Program-made: the position numbers and the translations under genes
The notes under the pieces: generated by a model
Database searches by the model: none
The model's input: only the letters and a program-made list of their open reading frames with translations
Told to the model about the DNA's origin: nothing
NCBI GenBank assembly: GCA_020635955.1
Contig: JACJYW010000003.1
Span: forward strand, 682,001-746,000
From: Crocinitomicaceae bacterium
GTDB taxonomy: Bacteria > Bacteroidota > Bacteroidia > Flavobacteriales_D > Crocinitomicaceae
Direction: 5' to 3'
DNA length: 64,000 nt
Shown here: piece after piece, positions 8,576 through 17,933 of the stretch
How the letters are laid out: every line of letters starts with the position of its first letter
How positions within the stretch are numbered: position 1 is the first letter of the stretch

Positions 8576-10087
8576 TCAAAAGCTAAGATCTTTATCCTTA
8601 GACTGAATTTTGTCCTCCACGGTCAAACCTTCATTCCCAACACTTAATATACCTTCAGGCATACTTTGATCACACGCTTTGTTTTTAGGGGATACATTCA
8701 AGTCTTTATATTTTCTGTCTTTCATTTTTGGTAACACCTCTCCTCCAAGTTCTCTTGAATCTTCATTAGTTTCGATTTTTTTCTTTCCAAAGAGTTTATT
8801 CTTTAAAGTTTTATAATAAGGTTCCCATAATTCACCTTTATGCAAATCATCCAAAAGATGATCATATTGGGTGGTCATTTTCTCTCTCCACTCTTTGTTA
8901 AAATAAACGGTTTTTTCAGCCCATTTATGACAATAAAAACAATTTTCACAGTCCAATTCCTCACATCCCTGTTTTTCAAAACGTTTCAGGAAACCATCCA
9001 ATGCCCGATTGTCAACAAAGACTGGGTTATCGTCTTTTCTTGGATACAACATGGAAGCAGTCTTACCATACTCAACAATTTGCGGAAACTTGGTCATATT
9101 GAACTGGAAAGGCTTGAAAAAATATTTGGTTTTTCTTTTTAAAGAATAGCTGGCCTTTTCATCTTTTGATTTCATTGAACTTGCTGGATAAGAATAATTC
9201 TGTACAATATCCAGTAAATTTCCGTCATAGTTTCGGTTGTGATAAGCGTCTACCCTCAGCGTTAAAATATCAGTTGGGGTATTGCGCTCAACAATTTTAA
9301 AATTAGTATATCCCATATCTTCGTAATAATGAAGGTCTTCAGGTCTAATCCAATTGGCTCTGAGATAATTTACCGGTTCTTCTAATCGAAATGCATTGCA
9401 ATAAACTGAACAATAATCCAAAGGAAAATTTTGTTTTCCTCTTCTAGAAGCATTTGATAAAAGAACGGCATGGTTTGATGCAATCGCACAGTCTTGACGA
9501 CACCAGTTATTAACGATCAGTGACAGGTCGATACTAACAGCCTCTCGCATTGCCCTTAAAATTTTAAACTCTCTATGAATTGTTGTTTCAGAAATAACCA
9601 CACAGTCAGCACCGTTATCTTCCCAAAATCTTACTTGTCTCGCATTGTCAGTTTCTCTGTGCGCAGATATTCGAACCTTGAACCTAGGGTAGTTTTTCTT
9701 GATAGCTCTGAGGAAAAACAAGTTAGAAACTGTTATCGAGTCAACTCTAATTTCGTCTAACCAATCCAATAATTTTCTAAGCTCTCTTTGACCTTTGGTA
9801 GTGAACTCAACGTTGTTCATGCTAGAGGAGTTCAAAAGGTAATTGAATTCAATCCCATTCAAATGACAGTAATTGACATAGTCTTCCAATCTTTTTTTAT
9901 TCACGTCAGGTAAATAGAACGAAGGTCTACCACCACCAAAAAAATCAGTCGTTAGTTTTCCGTACACTTCATATACAGGATAATTGGAAATATTATCAAT
10001 TAATTTAGTGTCAAAATTTGAAGCGACCGAAAACCGCACAGGTCTTTCTTTCACAGGTAGTTCATTTATATTCTTTGGAAACTTCAT
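8576..10087 (-). CDS. U32-family Fe-S protein of unknown substrate
   Basis: The protein belongs to the U32 peptidase/collagenase-like family, whose characterised members UbiU, UbiV, RlhA and TrhP act in oxygen-independent hydroxylation. Four cysteines (Cys196, Cys200, Cys226, Cys230 in WCRQDC and YCSVYC) match the [4Fe-4S] ligand arrangement of that family. A second cysteine group, CEELDCENCFYC, lies near residue 380, and the C-terminal 60 residues are charged and probably disordered. I start at the ATG at 10087; a TTG three codons upstream is possible. It is divergent from the TonB receptor, with an FNR-like palindrome 48 bases upstream, which fits expression at low oxygen. The substrate is unknown; ubiquinone is not expected in this phylum. 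Confidence 0.8.
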   Translation of the reverse strand: MKFPKNINELPVKERPVRFSVASNFDTKLIDNISNYPVYEVYGKLTTDFFGGGRPSFYLPDVNKKRLEDYVNYCHLNGIEFNYLLNSSSMNNVEFTTKGQRELRKLLDWLDEIRVDSITVSNLFFLRAIKKNYPRFKVRISAHRETDNARQVRFWEDNGADCVVISETTIHREFKILRAMREAVSIDLSLIVNNWCRQDCAIASNHAVLLSNASRRGKQNFPLDYCSVYCNAFRLEEPVNYLRANWIRPEDLHYYEDMGYTNFKIVERNTPTDILTLRVDAYHNRNYDGNLLDIVQNYSYPASSMKSKDEKASYSLKRKTKYFFKPFQFNMTKFPQIVEYGKTASMLYPRKDDNPVFVDNRALDGFLKRFEKQGCEELDCENCFYCHKWAEKTVYFNKEWREKMTTQYDHLLDDLHKGELWEPYYKTLKNKLFGKKKIETNEDSRELGGEVLPKMKDRKYKDLNVSPKNKACDQSMPEGILSVGNEGLTVEDKIQSKDKDLSF

Positions 10088-10134
10088 GTCTATCAATTTA
10101 TTGGCAAATCTCGATTATTGAAGTACTTCAAAAC

Positions 10135-10148
10135 ATGATTTATATCAT
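10135..10148. promoter_or_regulatory. FNR/CRP-type palindrome between U32 and TonB genes
   Basis: ATGATTTATATCAT (core TGAT-N4-ATCA) is the exact reverse complement of the 14-mer in front of the nar operon. It is 48 bases from the U32 start and 68 bases from the TonB receptor start, so it could serve either or both divergent genes. Family assignment of the regulator is inference. Confidence 0.6.
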
Positions 10149-10215
10149 AAATAAACATTCAAAGAAGATTAATATTTGTTCTTAATTAGAATTAGTCTAA
10201 ATAAAAATAATAAAT

Positions 10216-12468
10216 ATGAAATACCTTGTAGCCCTTATAATGTTGAGTGTTAACTGTGGAATCTTAGCCCAAACTCAAACAATAACCGGAAAAATTAAAG
10301 CTGTTGACGAGATGGTCTCTTTCGCAAAAGTTGATCTTGTGGGTACTGATTATGGAACCATAACTAACGAGAATGGAGAATTTGAATTACAAAATATACC
10401 GCCGGGTAAATACCATCTCCGCATACGAGCAGTTGGATATATTGAAAAAATAATTCCGGTTGAGGTTGCAGATAAACAGATAGAATTGGTCACTGAACTT
10501 GAAGAAACTGATCTGTTTTTGAATGAAGTAGTTGTCACCGGTACAATGAGAGAAACTATGGTCAAGAAATCTCCGGTAAAAATTGAGGTGATTAACAGCA
10601 GTTTTTTTAGATCTAACCCGGTAAATAGTGTAATTGAGGCGCTTAACAATGTTAACGGAGTTCAAGAGCAGGTAAATTGTGCGGTGTGTGGAACAAATGA
10701 TATTCATATAAATGGAATGGAGGGACCATACACCTTGGTATTAATTGACGGTATGTCAATTATTAGTGGATTGTCATCAGTTTACGGCTTCAATGGAATT
10801 CCAACTTCTCTAATAGATCGTGTTGAAATCGTTAAGGGTCCATCTTCTACTTTGTACGGAACTGAGGCAGTTGGTGGTGTGATCAATATAATCACTAAAT
10901 CTCCTGAAGAATGTCCGTTAATTGATCTTGAGTCAAATTTTACAACACATCAAGAACTGAAGTCATCCTTAGGTATCACTCCTAGATTAGGCAAGCAGGT
11001 TTACACAACAATTAGTGCTGATTACTACTACAACAATCATAAAATGGATTTCAACGAAGACAATTTCACAGATATTCCTTTAAACAACCGATTATCCATT
11101 TTTAATAAATGGTTAATAAACAATAAAGAAGGATTGCCGGTTGTAAATCTTGCGGCGAGATATTACATGGAAGACCGATTTGGTGGGACACTTCAATGGA
11201 CACCAGATGATCTTGGAAGTGATGAAACTTACGGTGAATCAATAACAACAAGAAGATTAGAGATCATAGGCTCATATTATTTTCCTGTAAAGAACAGAAA
11301 TTTAAAATTGGACATATCTGCCAATAATCATGATCAGGATGCATGGTATGGGAATGTGAATTACCGAGCAAATCAAAAAATACTTTTCTCAAATCTAATT
11401 TGGAACAAAAGTTTTAATAACCGCAATCACTTGATTATTGGACTTACAAACAAGTTTCAAACTTATGCAGATAATACCACCTCAGAAACGGACGAGCAAA
11501 CCTACGTGCCGGGGATTTTTTGTCAGGATGAATTCAATTGGACAGAAAAGTTCACTGTATTGGGAGGAGCACGACTAGATTATCACAGTGCTCATGGATT
11601 GATTTTTTCTCCACGACTGAGTATGAAATATCAAGTTGGGCATTTCACAGCTCTTAGATTGAATTATGGAAACGGGTTCAGACAAGTTCAATTGTTTACC
11701 GAAGACCATGCGTTTTTTTCAGGGTCTAGAGCAGTGATGTTAATGGAGAAATTACGCCCGGAAAGATCACATAATGCAACATTGAATCTTAATCACACTT
11801 ACACATGGATGGGATGTGGAAATATTGATGTTGACTTCTTCTATACCTACTATTTGAACAAAATCTTGCCTGACTACGACTACGATCCTCAACTCATTGT
11901 ATATGACAACTTGCAAGGATATGGAGTTACTCAGGGAGCATCTGTTTCTTTGCATCACTCTTTTAACTTCCCTTTAAAAGTCAGAATAGGAGGTACTTAT
12001 TTAAATACCTATCAAATGGTCGAAGATGAGAACGGTATTATGACCAAAGAAATACAAGTATTCACCCCGGCCTTTTCAGGAACTTTTGGGGTATCATATG
12101 ATTTCAAAAAAATTGGTTTGACATTGAATTATACAGGTAAAGTTATGGGACCACAAGTACTGCCGACATATCCTGAAGAATATAACATACCTGAAGTGTC
12201 GCCGTGGTTCACTTTACAGAATTTCCAAATCACCAAGTCTTTCAAACACAACATTGAAATGTATACAGGAGTGAGAAATATCTTCAATTATACGCAACCG
12301 TCTCCATTAATTGATTCAGGAGATCCGTTTGGTGACAATTTTGATACTTCTTACGCCTATGGGCCATTACAGGTTAGAAGGTTCTTTTTTGGAATCAGAT
12401 GGAAGTTAGACAGAAGAGACATGAATCCTTCTACAACAAATGTCAATAACAATAAAAACAACCAATAA
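10216..12468 (+). CDS. TonB-dependent outer-membrane receptor with N-terminal carboxypeptidase-like domain
   Basis: This outer-membrane beta-barrel imports a ligand using TonB energy. A signal peptide (residues 1-19, ending at AQ) is followed by a carboxypeptidase D regulatory-like domain (20-105, with GEFELQNIPPGKYHLR), a plug domain (about 110-240, with IHINGMEGPYTLVLIDGM and VEIVKGPSSTLYGTEAVGG) and a barrel to residue 750. A CAVC pair sits in the plug just before the INGMEG strand. The small membrane protein gene follows after 2 bases, forming a two-gene operon. The ligand is not readable; a metal such as copper, needed for denitrification enzymes, is possible but unproven. The shared FNR-like site links it to the nar genes. 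Confidence 0.85.
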   Translation: MKYLVALIMLSVNCGILAQTQTITGKIKAVDEMVSFAKVDLVGTDYGTITNENGEFELQNIPPGKYHLRIRAVGYIEKIIPVEVADKQIELVTELEETDLFLNEVVVTGTMRETMVKKSPVKIEVINSSFFRSNPVNSVIEALNNVNGVQEQVNCAVCGTNDIHINGMEGPYTLVLIDGMSIISGLSSVYGFNGIPTSLIDRVEIVKGPSSTLYGTEAVGGVINIITKSPEECPLIDLESNFTTHQELKSSLGITPRLGKQVYTTISADYYYNNHKMDFNEDNFTDIPLNNRLSIFNKWLINNKEGLPVVNLAARYYMEDRFGGTLQWTPDDLGSDETYGESITTRRLEIIGSYYFPVKNRNLKLDISANNHDQDAWYGNVNYRANQKILFSNLIWNKSFNNRNHLIIGLTNKFQTYADNTTSETDEQTYVPGIFCQDEFNWTEKFTVLGGARLDYHSAHGLIFSPRLSMKYQVGHFTALRLNYGNGFRQVQLFTEDHAFFSGSRAVMLMEKLRPERSHNATLNLNHTYTWMGCGNIDVDFFYTYYLNKILPDYDYDPQLIVYDNLQGYGVTQGASVSLHHSFNFPLKVRIGGTYLNTYQMVEDENGIMTKEIQVFTPAFSGTFGVSYDFKKIGLTLNYTGKVMGPQVLPTYPEEYNIPEVSPWFTLQNFQITKSFKHNIEMYTGVRNIFNYTQPSPLIDSGDPFGDNFDTSYAYGPLQVRRFFFGIRWKLDRRDMNPSTTNVNNNKNNQ

Positions 12469-12470
12469 AT

Positions 12471-12971
12471 ATGTCATCAGATTTATATACTTTTTTCAGA
12501 TGGATTCATTTAATAGCCGGTTCAGCCTGGTTTGGAGAGGTCGTTATAATCAATTTTGTACTGATCCCTTTATTGTCAAAATACCAGGGAACAGCTAGAA
12601 AAGAATTTTTGAATACCATATTTCCTCGCATATTCAGATTAGCTTCAGTATTGGCCTTAACCACAGCCATAAGCGGGGGAATATTGCTATATCGATTCGT
12701 TGGATTTGAAATAAGTTTATTAACTGAGAGAGGGACATGGGGTTGGTCAATATTAATTGCAGGAACTTTGGGATTGATCTTGACATTATTTCATTTCTTT
12801 ATTGAAAATTTATTGGCAAGAAAAGTTGGTGTTGGTAATCCCCATATTTCTGAGCAAACCGTTGAAGACATTCACTTAAAGTTAAAACTGATTCCTCGTC
12901 TGGGTATGGTTGTAATAACGATCATCTTCATACTTATGATGAACGCTACTCACAGTATTATCGTTTTTTAA
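12471..12971 (+). CDS. Four-helix membrane protein, CopD-like
   Basis: This 166-residue protein has four predicted membrane helices (about 5-30, 55-77, 84-108 and 140-162) and a conserved-looking histidine in helix 1 (FFRWIHLIAGSAWFGE). That WIHxxAGxxWFG pattern occurs in CopD/urate-oxidase-type integral membrane domains, which bind heme or copper in some relatives. It starts 2 bases after the TonB receptor stop, so the two are cotranscribed and may act on the same ligand. If the ligand is copper, the pair would be an import route, but this is inference. No other family is recognised. Confidence 0.65.
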   Translation: MSSDLYTFFRWIHLIAGSAWFGEVVIINFVLIPLLSKYQGTARKEFLNTIFPRIFRLASVLALTTAISGGILLYRFVGFEISLLTERGTWGWSILIAGTLGLILTLFHFFIENLLARKVGVGNPHISEQTVEDIHLKLKLIPRLGMVVITIIFILMMNATHSIIVF

Positions 12972-13065
12972 CTTGACTTCGACTAATTATAAAACCATGA
13001 TTTTTTTCTTTTCATTGATTGCTTCATACATACACATACAATGAGCTGATTAGTATCATGTTTTC

Positions 13066-13098
13066 GTGGGTGCAAAGAGGCGAACTTTGCAGCCTCAC
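13066..13098 (+). other. Stem-loop in the leader of the 600-residue protein gene
   Basis: TGCAAAG (13071-13077) and CTTTGCA (13085-13091) form a 7-bp stem with a 7-base loop, and GTG/CAC pairs extend it outward. There is no T-run, so it is unlikely to be an ordinary terminator. It sits 30 bases upstream of the ATG at 13129. Its function is unknown. Confidence 0.35.
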
Positions 13099-13128
13099 CA
13101 ATAATAACAATCGATAACAAACCGAACT

Positions 13129-14931
13129 ATGAAACAAAGACATACCTTCCACATACCCGTAATGGGGGTGGGGTTTACAATAGATTCCGCGGTTAAAATT
13201 GCACACCTGGGTATTGATTCCGTACTTTCCCTAAATGGCCAGCCGTTACAAGAGAAAATGAGGGAGTTCTATTGCAAGAAAAATCATTTGAAATATGAGA
13301 AAATTAATGAAAAGGAAGAAGATTTCAGAGCAAAGAGAACCACAGCTTTTCTCAACACTATAAATGACTTAGTCAAAAAAAAAATTGAAAGCTTTTTAGC
13401 TTCACCTGTTCAAAAAAAAGAAGAAATACTCGAATGCATCAGTCTTTTGCCTGATTCAGCTAAACTAAAGAGTGAATTTCTGCAATTGTTGAATAAACAG
13501 GGTGATAAAAAGGCTATTCGTCAATGGATCTCCACAAACCTGCATGTCGGAAGCATTGATGTAAACATTATGACCAAACTGGATAGGGTTAATTATGAGA
13601 AAGGAAAACCTTTACCTACCGAACAAAATGATGCACATGCAGCTCTTAGAGGATTTGCCAAAAGTGAGTTAGAATCATCATTGGTTCTTTCTGCAGGTTT
13701 GAATCCTCGATTATTCAGCTATATGGAGCAATTTGAAGATTTTTATCCGGATGAAGACGGTTATATCAAAAAGAAAATCATTTTAAAAGTGAGCGACTAT
13801 CGTTCTGCTCTTGTTCAGGGAAAATTTCTGGCAATGAAAGGTATTTGGATTTCTGAATATCGCATAGAATCAGGCTTAAATTGTGGAGGACATGCATTTG
13901 CAACTGAAGGCTTTCTTATGGGCCCAATTTTGGAAGAATTTAAAAATCAACGAGAGAATCTCTATGATACAGTTTTTGAAACCCTAAAAACTGCGCTTGA
14001 AACAAAAAACCTAGCTATTCCGAAGAATAAGCTGCCTTTCAAATTTAGTGCACAAGGGGGTGTTGGAACTAGTGAAGAGCATAGTTTTTTATTAGATTAT
14101 TATAAACTTGATTCCATTGGTTGGGGAAGTCCCTTTCTTTTAGTTCCGGAGGTTACCAACGTAGACGATAACACCATGAATCTGCTCATTGATGCAGAGG
14201 AAAAGGATTTTTATCTCAGTCATATTTCGCCCATAGGAGTTCGATTTAACTCTGTAAAAGGAACATCAAAAGAAATAGAAAGAGAAGAAAGAATCTCTAA
14301 TATGAAACCAGGAAGCCCTTGTGTTGAAGGTAATTTGGCCCTATTTAATACTGAGTTCTCTGATAAACCCCTTTGCTTGGCAGCTCGAAAATATCAGGAT
14401 CGAAAAATAAAGGAGCTGAAAAAACAAAACTTAGAAGCATCTGATTTTTTTAAAGAGTACAATAAGGTAGTTGACAAAACTTGTCTTTGCACCGGCTTGA
14501 TAAACTCCGTTCTGATTGTCAACAATTTGAAGACCCAAAAAGGCAATTCAGGAGTTTCTATTTGCCCGGGGCCAAACATGTTCTACTTCAAAGAGGTAAG
14601 GACACTAAAACAAATGGCTGATCATATCTACGGAAGAAAAGATATTTCATTTCCCCAGTACCGTCCACATATGTTTATCAAAGAATTGAAAGCATACATA
14701 GACTATTTGGGAGAATTGGTGCAAGATTTTGACGCATCATCAAAAAAGGAACATAATCGACTTTTAGGATTTTCTTCCAATCTAATCACCGGTGTAAATT
14801 ACTATGAAGAACTTTTTAGCAATCAACCAACTTTTACACCCAACAAATCGCTTTTAACAAAAGAGCTTGCAGAAGCTGTGAATCGTATTCAAAAACTACA
14901 GGCTAAAATATCTCAACTGACTGCAGCATAA
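13129..14931 (+). CDS. Conserved protein of unknown function, TIM-barrel-like
   Basis: I do not assign this 600-residue protein. The N-terminus HIPVMGVGFTIDSAVKIAHL and the internal segments GGHAFATEGFLMGPILEEF (about 258-276) and SAQGGVGTSEEH...GWGSPFLLVPE (about 306-342) resemble phosphate- and FMN-binding strands of nitronate monooxygenase or glutamate synthase type TIM barrels. A cysteine cluster KTCLCTG and a CPGPNMFYF segment follow near residues 450 and 480. There is no signal peptide or membrane helix, so it is probably cytosolic. The PlsC-type gene starts 29 bases downstream on the same strand, suggesting a link to lipid or fatty-acid metabolism. The fold statement is an impression from motifs only. 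Confidence 0.6.
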   Translation: MKQRHTFHIPVMGVGFTIDSAVKIAHLGIDSVLSLNGQPLQEKMREFYCKKNHLKYEKINEKEEDFRAKRTTAFLNTINDLVKKKIESFLASPVQKKEEILECISLLPDSAKLKSEFLQLLNKQGDKKAIRQWISTNLHVGSIDVNIMTKLDRVNYEKGKPLPTEQNDAHAALRGFAKSELESSLVLSAGLNPRLFSYMEQFEDFYPDEDGYIKKKIILKVSDYRSALVQGKFLAMKGIWISEYRIESGLNCGGHAFATEGFLMGPILEEFKNQRENLYDTVFETLKTALETKNLAIPKNKLPFKFSAQGGVGTSEEHSFLLDYYKLDSIGWGSPFLLVPEVTNVDDNTMNLLIDAEEKDFYLSHISPIGVRFNSVKGTSKEIEREERISNMKPGSPCVEGNLALFNTEFSDKPLCLAARKYQDRKIKELKKQNLEASDFFKEYNKVVDKTCLCTGLINSVLIVNNLKTQKGNSGVSICPGPNMFYFKEVRTLKQMADHIYGRKDISFPQYRPHMFIKELKAYIDYLGELVQDFDASSKKEHNRLLGFSSNLITGVNYYEELFSNQPTFTPNKSLLTKELAEAVNRIQKLQAKISQLTAA

Positions 14932-14960
14932 ACGGGGTTAATCAAGCATATAATAATCAA

Positions 14961-15755
14961 ATGGCACCTCTTCTTCAGCAATTATCTAAAGATAGTTATT
15001 ACAGCAACGATCATCATATTCGATCATGGTTGGATAAAATGTCCTTGGGCTCTTCCTTTTACCTCTATTCACGTTTTTTTTACGAAGTCTATAAGAACAG
15101 AAAATTGGCAAAGACTGGTCAATATTCCACAGAAGAATGGATAAAGGGTTCATTGAGTGTTATGGAATTAATTGAGAGATGCGGTGGGCGTTTTCACCTA
15201 GAAGGTCTTGATAATATCGATAAAATACAGGATCCCGTTATCTTCACAAGCAATCATATGAGCATGATGGACCCCCTAATTTTTCCCGGAATTATGGCAC
15301 ATAGAAGAAGGATTAATTTTGTAGCAAAAAATAGCGTTGTGTCAGGAAAATTTTTTGGTCCGATTATGCAAAGTCGACATCCCATTGCGTTGAAAAGGAA
15401 AGACCCCTTTGTTGATTTTAGGAAAGTGATGACCGAAGGCTCTAAAATTCTAAAAAACGGAGAATCACTGATTATTTATCCAGAAGGTACCCGTAGAGAA
15501 AAGTTCGAACCGGAAAAATTTAACAAAATGGGGATTAAACTGGCCAAAAAGACAAACAGTTATATCGTACCAATTGCGTTGAAAACCGATTTCTGGAAAA
15601 ATGGTAAACTACTTAAAGATTTGGGTAGCATCAACCGTAACTCAACTATTCATATAAAATTCGGAAAACCAATTAAAATTAATGGTCAAGGAAACACAGA
15701 GCATCAATTGATTTTAGAATTTATTCAGGACAATTTAAGGCAATGGTCAAGCTGA
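14961..15755 (+). CDS. PlsC-type 1-acyl-glycerol-3-phosphate acyltransferase family protein
   Basis: This enzyme family transfers an acyl chain to a lysophospholipid or related acceptor at the inner membrane. The catalytic NHX4D motif is present as NHMSMMD with His99 and Asp104, and motif III appears as EGTRRE at residues 175-180. The length of 264 residues is normal. It follows the 600-residue gene by 29 bases, so the two probably form an operon. The converging gene on the other strand, one base after its stop, encodes a second acyltransferase of a different subgroup. The acceptor cannot be told from the sequence. Confidence 0.85.
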   Translation: MAPLLQQLSKDSYYSNDHHIRSWLDKMSLGSSFYLYSRFFYEVYKNRKLAKTGQYSTEEWIKGSLSVMELIERCGGRFHLEGLDNIDKIQDPVIFTSNHMSMMDPLIFPGIMAHRRRINFVAKNSVVSGKFFGPIMQSRHPIALKRKDPFVDFRKVMTEGSKILKNGESLIIYPEGTRREKFEPEKFNKMGIKLAKKTNSYIVPIALKTDFWKNGKLLKDLGSINRNSTIHIKFGKPIKINGQGNTEHQLILEFIQDNLRQWSS

Positions 15756-15756
15756 A

Positions 15757-16566
15757 CTAGTTTTTCAATGAATAAACTACCTTTTTAACTTCTGAAGCCC
15801 ACTCCTGATCAGGTTTGCTTTTATCAAAAGTTGACCAACTTATTGGCCTACCCACTGTAATATGAAAAGACTTGTTCTTCAATTTGAACGTTTCATTAGC
15901 TAAGTACACCATTTCTACGTTCAATTTTATTCCAATTCTCTTTCTAAAGTTCGATAGTCTATAGAAAAAAGAAGATAGCTCACCACTTATGTGAATTGGT
16001 ATTACGTCACGCTTATGCTCCTTTGCCTTTGTAATGAAAGTTTTTTTCCATTCACTATCTTCTACAACCCTTTTCGTCTTTCTACTGACTAGTCCTGCCG
16101 GAAAAATGAAAACGGCCTGATCAGAAGCGAATAATTCATTCACCCTGTGAACCGCAGTTTTTGAATTAGCCCCATGTTTATTCACCCCTACCATGTAATT
16201 TTCAATATGATTAAAATTTAATAAGACGTCATTCACCATGAATTTCAAATCAGATCTAATGCTGCTAATCACATAAACCAAGGCCAAGGCATCAAAACCT
16301 CCCAATGGATGATTGGCAACAAGAATGACACCCCCTTCTTTCGGAATCTTTTCGAGTCCTGTTGCGCTAAAACTGAGATTAAATCTTGTAACTAATTCCT
16401 CACAAAACTCAAAGTTCTTTTTATCCTTCATTTCATGAAGGATTTCATTGATCTCATCCTCATGTAAAATCTTCCTCAGATAAGCTAGAAGGTTTGAAGG
16501 GACCCATTTACAAAGCTTAGGATTCTTATCGTGTATGATCTTTTTAACTTCAATGACTTTTTTCAT
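15757..16566 (-). CDS. PlsC-like acyltransferase (hemolysin/ornithine-lipid type subgroup)
   Basis: This 269-residue protein has the acyltransferase NHX4D motif as NHPLGGFDA and a degenerate second motif FIFPAGLVSRK where PlsC has EGTR. That pairing is typical of the putative-hemolysin acyltransferases, which include the OlsA/OlsB-like lipid enzymes. It converges on the preceding acyltransferase gene, with stop codons separated by one base. No signal peptide is visible. The acyl acceptor is unknown; an aminolipid is possible because such lipids are common in Bacteroidota. Confidence 0.8.
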   Translation of the reverse strand: MKKVIEVKKIIHDKNPKLCKWVPSNLLAYLRKILHEDEINEILHEMKDKKNFEFCEELVTRFNLSFSATGLEKIPKEGGVILVANHPLGGFDALALVYVISSIRSDLKFMVNDVLLNFNHIENYMVGVNKHGANSKTAVHRVNELFASDQAVFIFPAGLVSRKTKRVVEDSEWKKTFITKAKEHKRDVIPIHISGELSSFFYRLSNFRKRIGIKLNVEMVYLANETFKLKNKSFHITVGRPISWSTFDKSKPDQEWASEVKKVVYSLKN

Positions 16567-16792
16567 TGTAAAACCACTTTAGTAATCTAAATTTTCAACT
16601 GGAATTGGCAAATTTATTGGCATCACTCTACAAATAACATGACCCAAACCATGTCACAACATGTTCATTCAGTCGAGAAATGGCATGAAGCAAATTCACA
16701 TTCCTCATTGTAAATATCCTCAATGGAAACTCTAGGGAATCAGCTCTATGCAACAGTTTAACTAAAACACCCAAATCTTGGTAATAAGGTCG

Positions 16793-16834
16793 TCAATACA
16801 TTCATCCAATCAATACATTAGCTGATTTAGATCA
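16793..16834 (+). promoter_or_regulatory. Direct repeat and FNR-like site before the cytochrome c peroxidase gene
   Basis: TCAATACATT occurs twice (16793-16802 and 16810-16819, 17 bases apart), followed by the palindrome TGAT-TTAG-ATCA at 16823-16834. The palindrome shares the TGAT-N4-ATCA core with the sites at 5368 and 10135. It is 14 bases from the first ATG and 35 from the second, at 16869. Confidence 0.45.
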
Positions 16835-16847
16835 TTTTAATTTTAAG

Positions 16848-17933
16848 ATGAGAGAAATATATTTCAGCATGAGAATAAATGGAATTAGTTTATTGTGCGT
16901 TGCTGTTTTAATAGTGTCTTGTAAAAAAGATAGTCCTTTTAAAATTGTCGATAACGGTCCGGCGACACCGTATGAAATTCCAAACCCCTTCAACAGTCTG
17001 CCGGATATGGAAGTACCTTCATATAACCCTACAACAGCTGAAGGGATCAGATTGGGAAGGAAACTTTACTATGATGAAATTTTATCAATGAACAATAAGT
17101 CTTGTTCAAGTTGTCATCCGCAGGTGCTGTCTTTTACCAAAAGTAGTATGGGGCCTAACGGAATGCAAATATTACCTCATATCAATTTAGGATGGAATAA
17201 AGCATATGGTTGGAATGGTGAGACAACTGCGTTGGACAGTGTAGCACTGGCAGATCTTGAACATGGAAACGTGTTTTTAAATGCGAATAATGATTCGATA
17301 AAGGCTCGCATATCAAATCATCCAGAATATCCACAATTGTTTCATGATGCTTTTGGTATAGATATCAGGGAGGTAAGTACTTCAGAAAGACAAATTTATA
17401 TCAGTTATGCATTGGCTCAGTTCATGAGAACTCTTGTTTCCTCAGACTCAAAATTTGACAGGTATTTGCGTGGAGAGACTGATTTGTCTCCCATGGAGCT
17501 CTATGGTCTCGATATCTTTTACAGAGAAGACAAAGGAGACTGTTTCCACTGTCATGGAGATGTCTATAATCCTTTGTGGACGGATAATTTGTTTCATAAC
17601 AATGGGTTAAAAAGTACACACTCTGGGAATGATTTAGGGAGATATAATGTAACCGGAAATCCTTCAGATATTGGTAAATTCAAAACACCAACATTGCGAA
17701 ATGTAGAATTGACTGCACCATATATGCATGATGGCAGTTTTAGTTCACTTGAAGAGGTTGTAGCTTTTTACAGCTTTGGACTTCAGGATTCTCCAACCAT
17801 TGATCCACTAATGAAAAATGTTGATTATGGAGGAGCCCTGTTAAATCCTACTGAGCAGGCAGCACTTGTCGCATTCTTGAAAACACTTACGGATACTGAT
17901 TTTTTATTTAACTCTGCATATTCAGCACCCTAA
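16848..17933 (+). CDS. Diheme cytochrome c peroxidase (CcpA/MauG family) lipoprotein
   Basis: This periplasmic enzyme family reduces hydrogen peroxide using electrons from cytochrome c. Two heme motifs are visible, CSSCH at residues 86-90 and CFHCH at 232-236, with the usual spacing and the APYMHDGSFSSLEEVVAFY segment near the C-terminus. The N-terminus is a lipoprotein signal ending in IVSC (Cys28 from the first ATG). A second ATG at 16869 gives a more standard short signal and may be the true start. An FNR-like palindrome sits just upstream, consistent with peroxidase use at low oxygen. It is the last chromosomal gene before the integrative element. Confidence 0.9.
   Translation: MREIYFSMRINGISLLCVAVLIVSCKKDSPFKIVDNGPATPYEIPNPFNSLPDMEVPSYNPTTAEGIRLGRKLYYDEILSMNNKSCSSCHPQVLSFTKSSMGPNGMQILPHINLGWNKAYGWNGETTALDSVALADLEHGNVFLNANNDSIKARISNHPEYPQLFHDAFGIDIREVSTSERQIYISYALAQFMRTLVSSDSKFDRYLRGETDLSPMELYGLDIFYREDKGDCFHCHGDVYNPLWTDNLFHNNGLKSTHSGNDLGRYNVTGNPSDIGKFKTPTLRNVELTAPYMHDGSFSSLEEVVAFYSFGLQDSPTIDPLMKNVDYGGALLNPTEQAALVAFLKTLTDTDFLFNSAYSAP

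Noticed and set aside
10216..12468. Naming the TonB receptor nosA (copper receptor)
   Set aside because: Context hints at copper, but no receptor motif separates it from the many other Bacteroidota TonB receptors, so no symbol was given.
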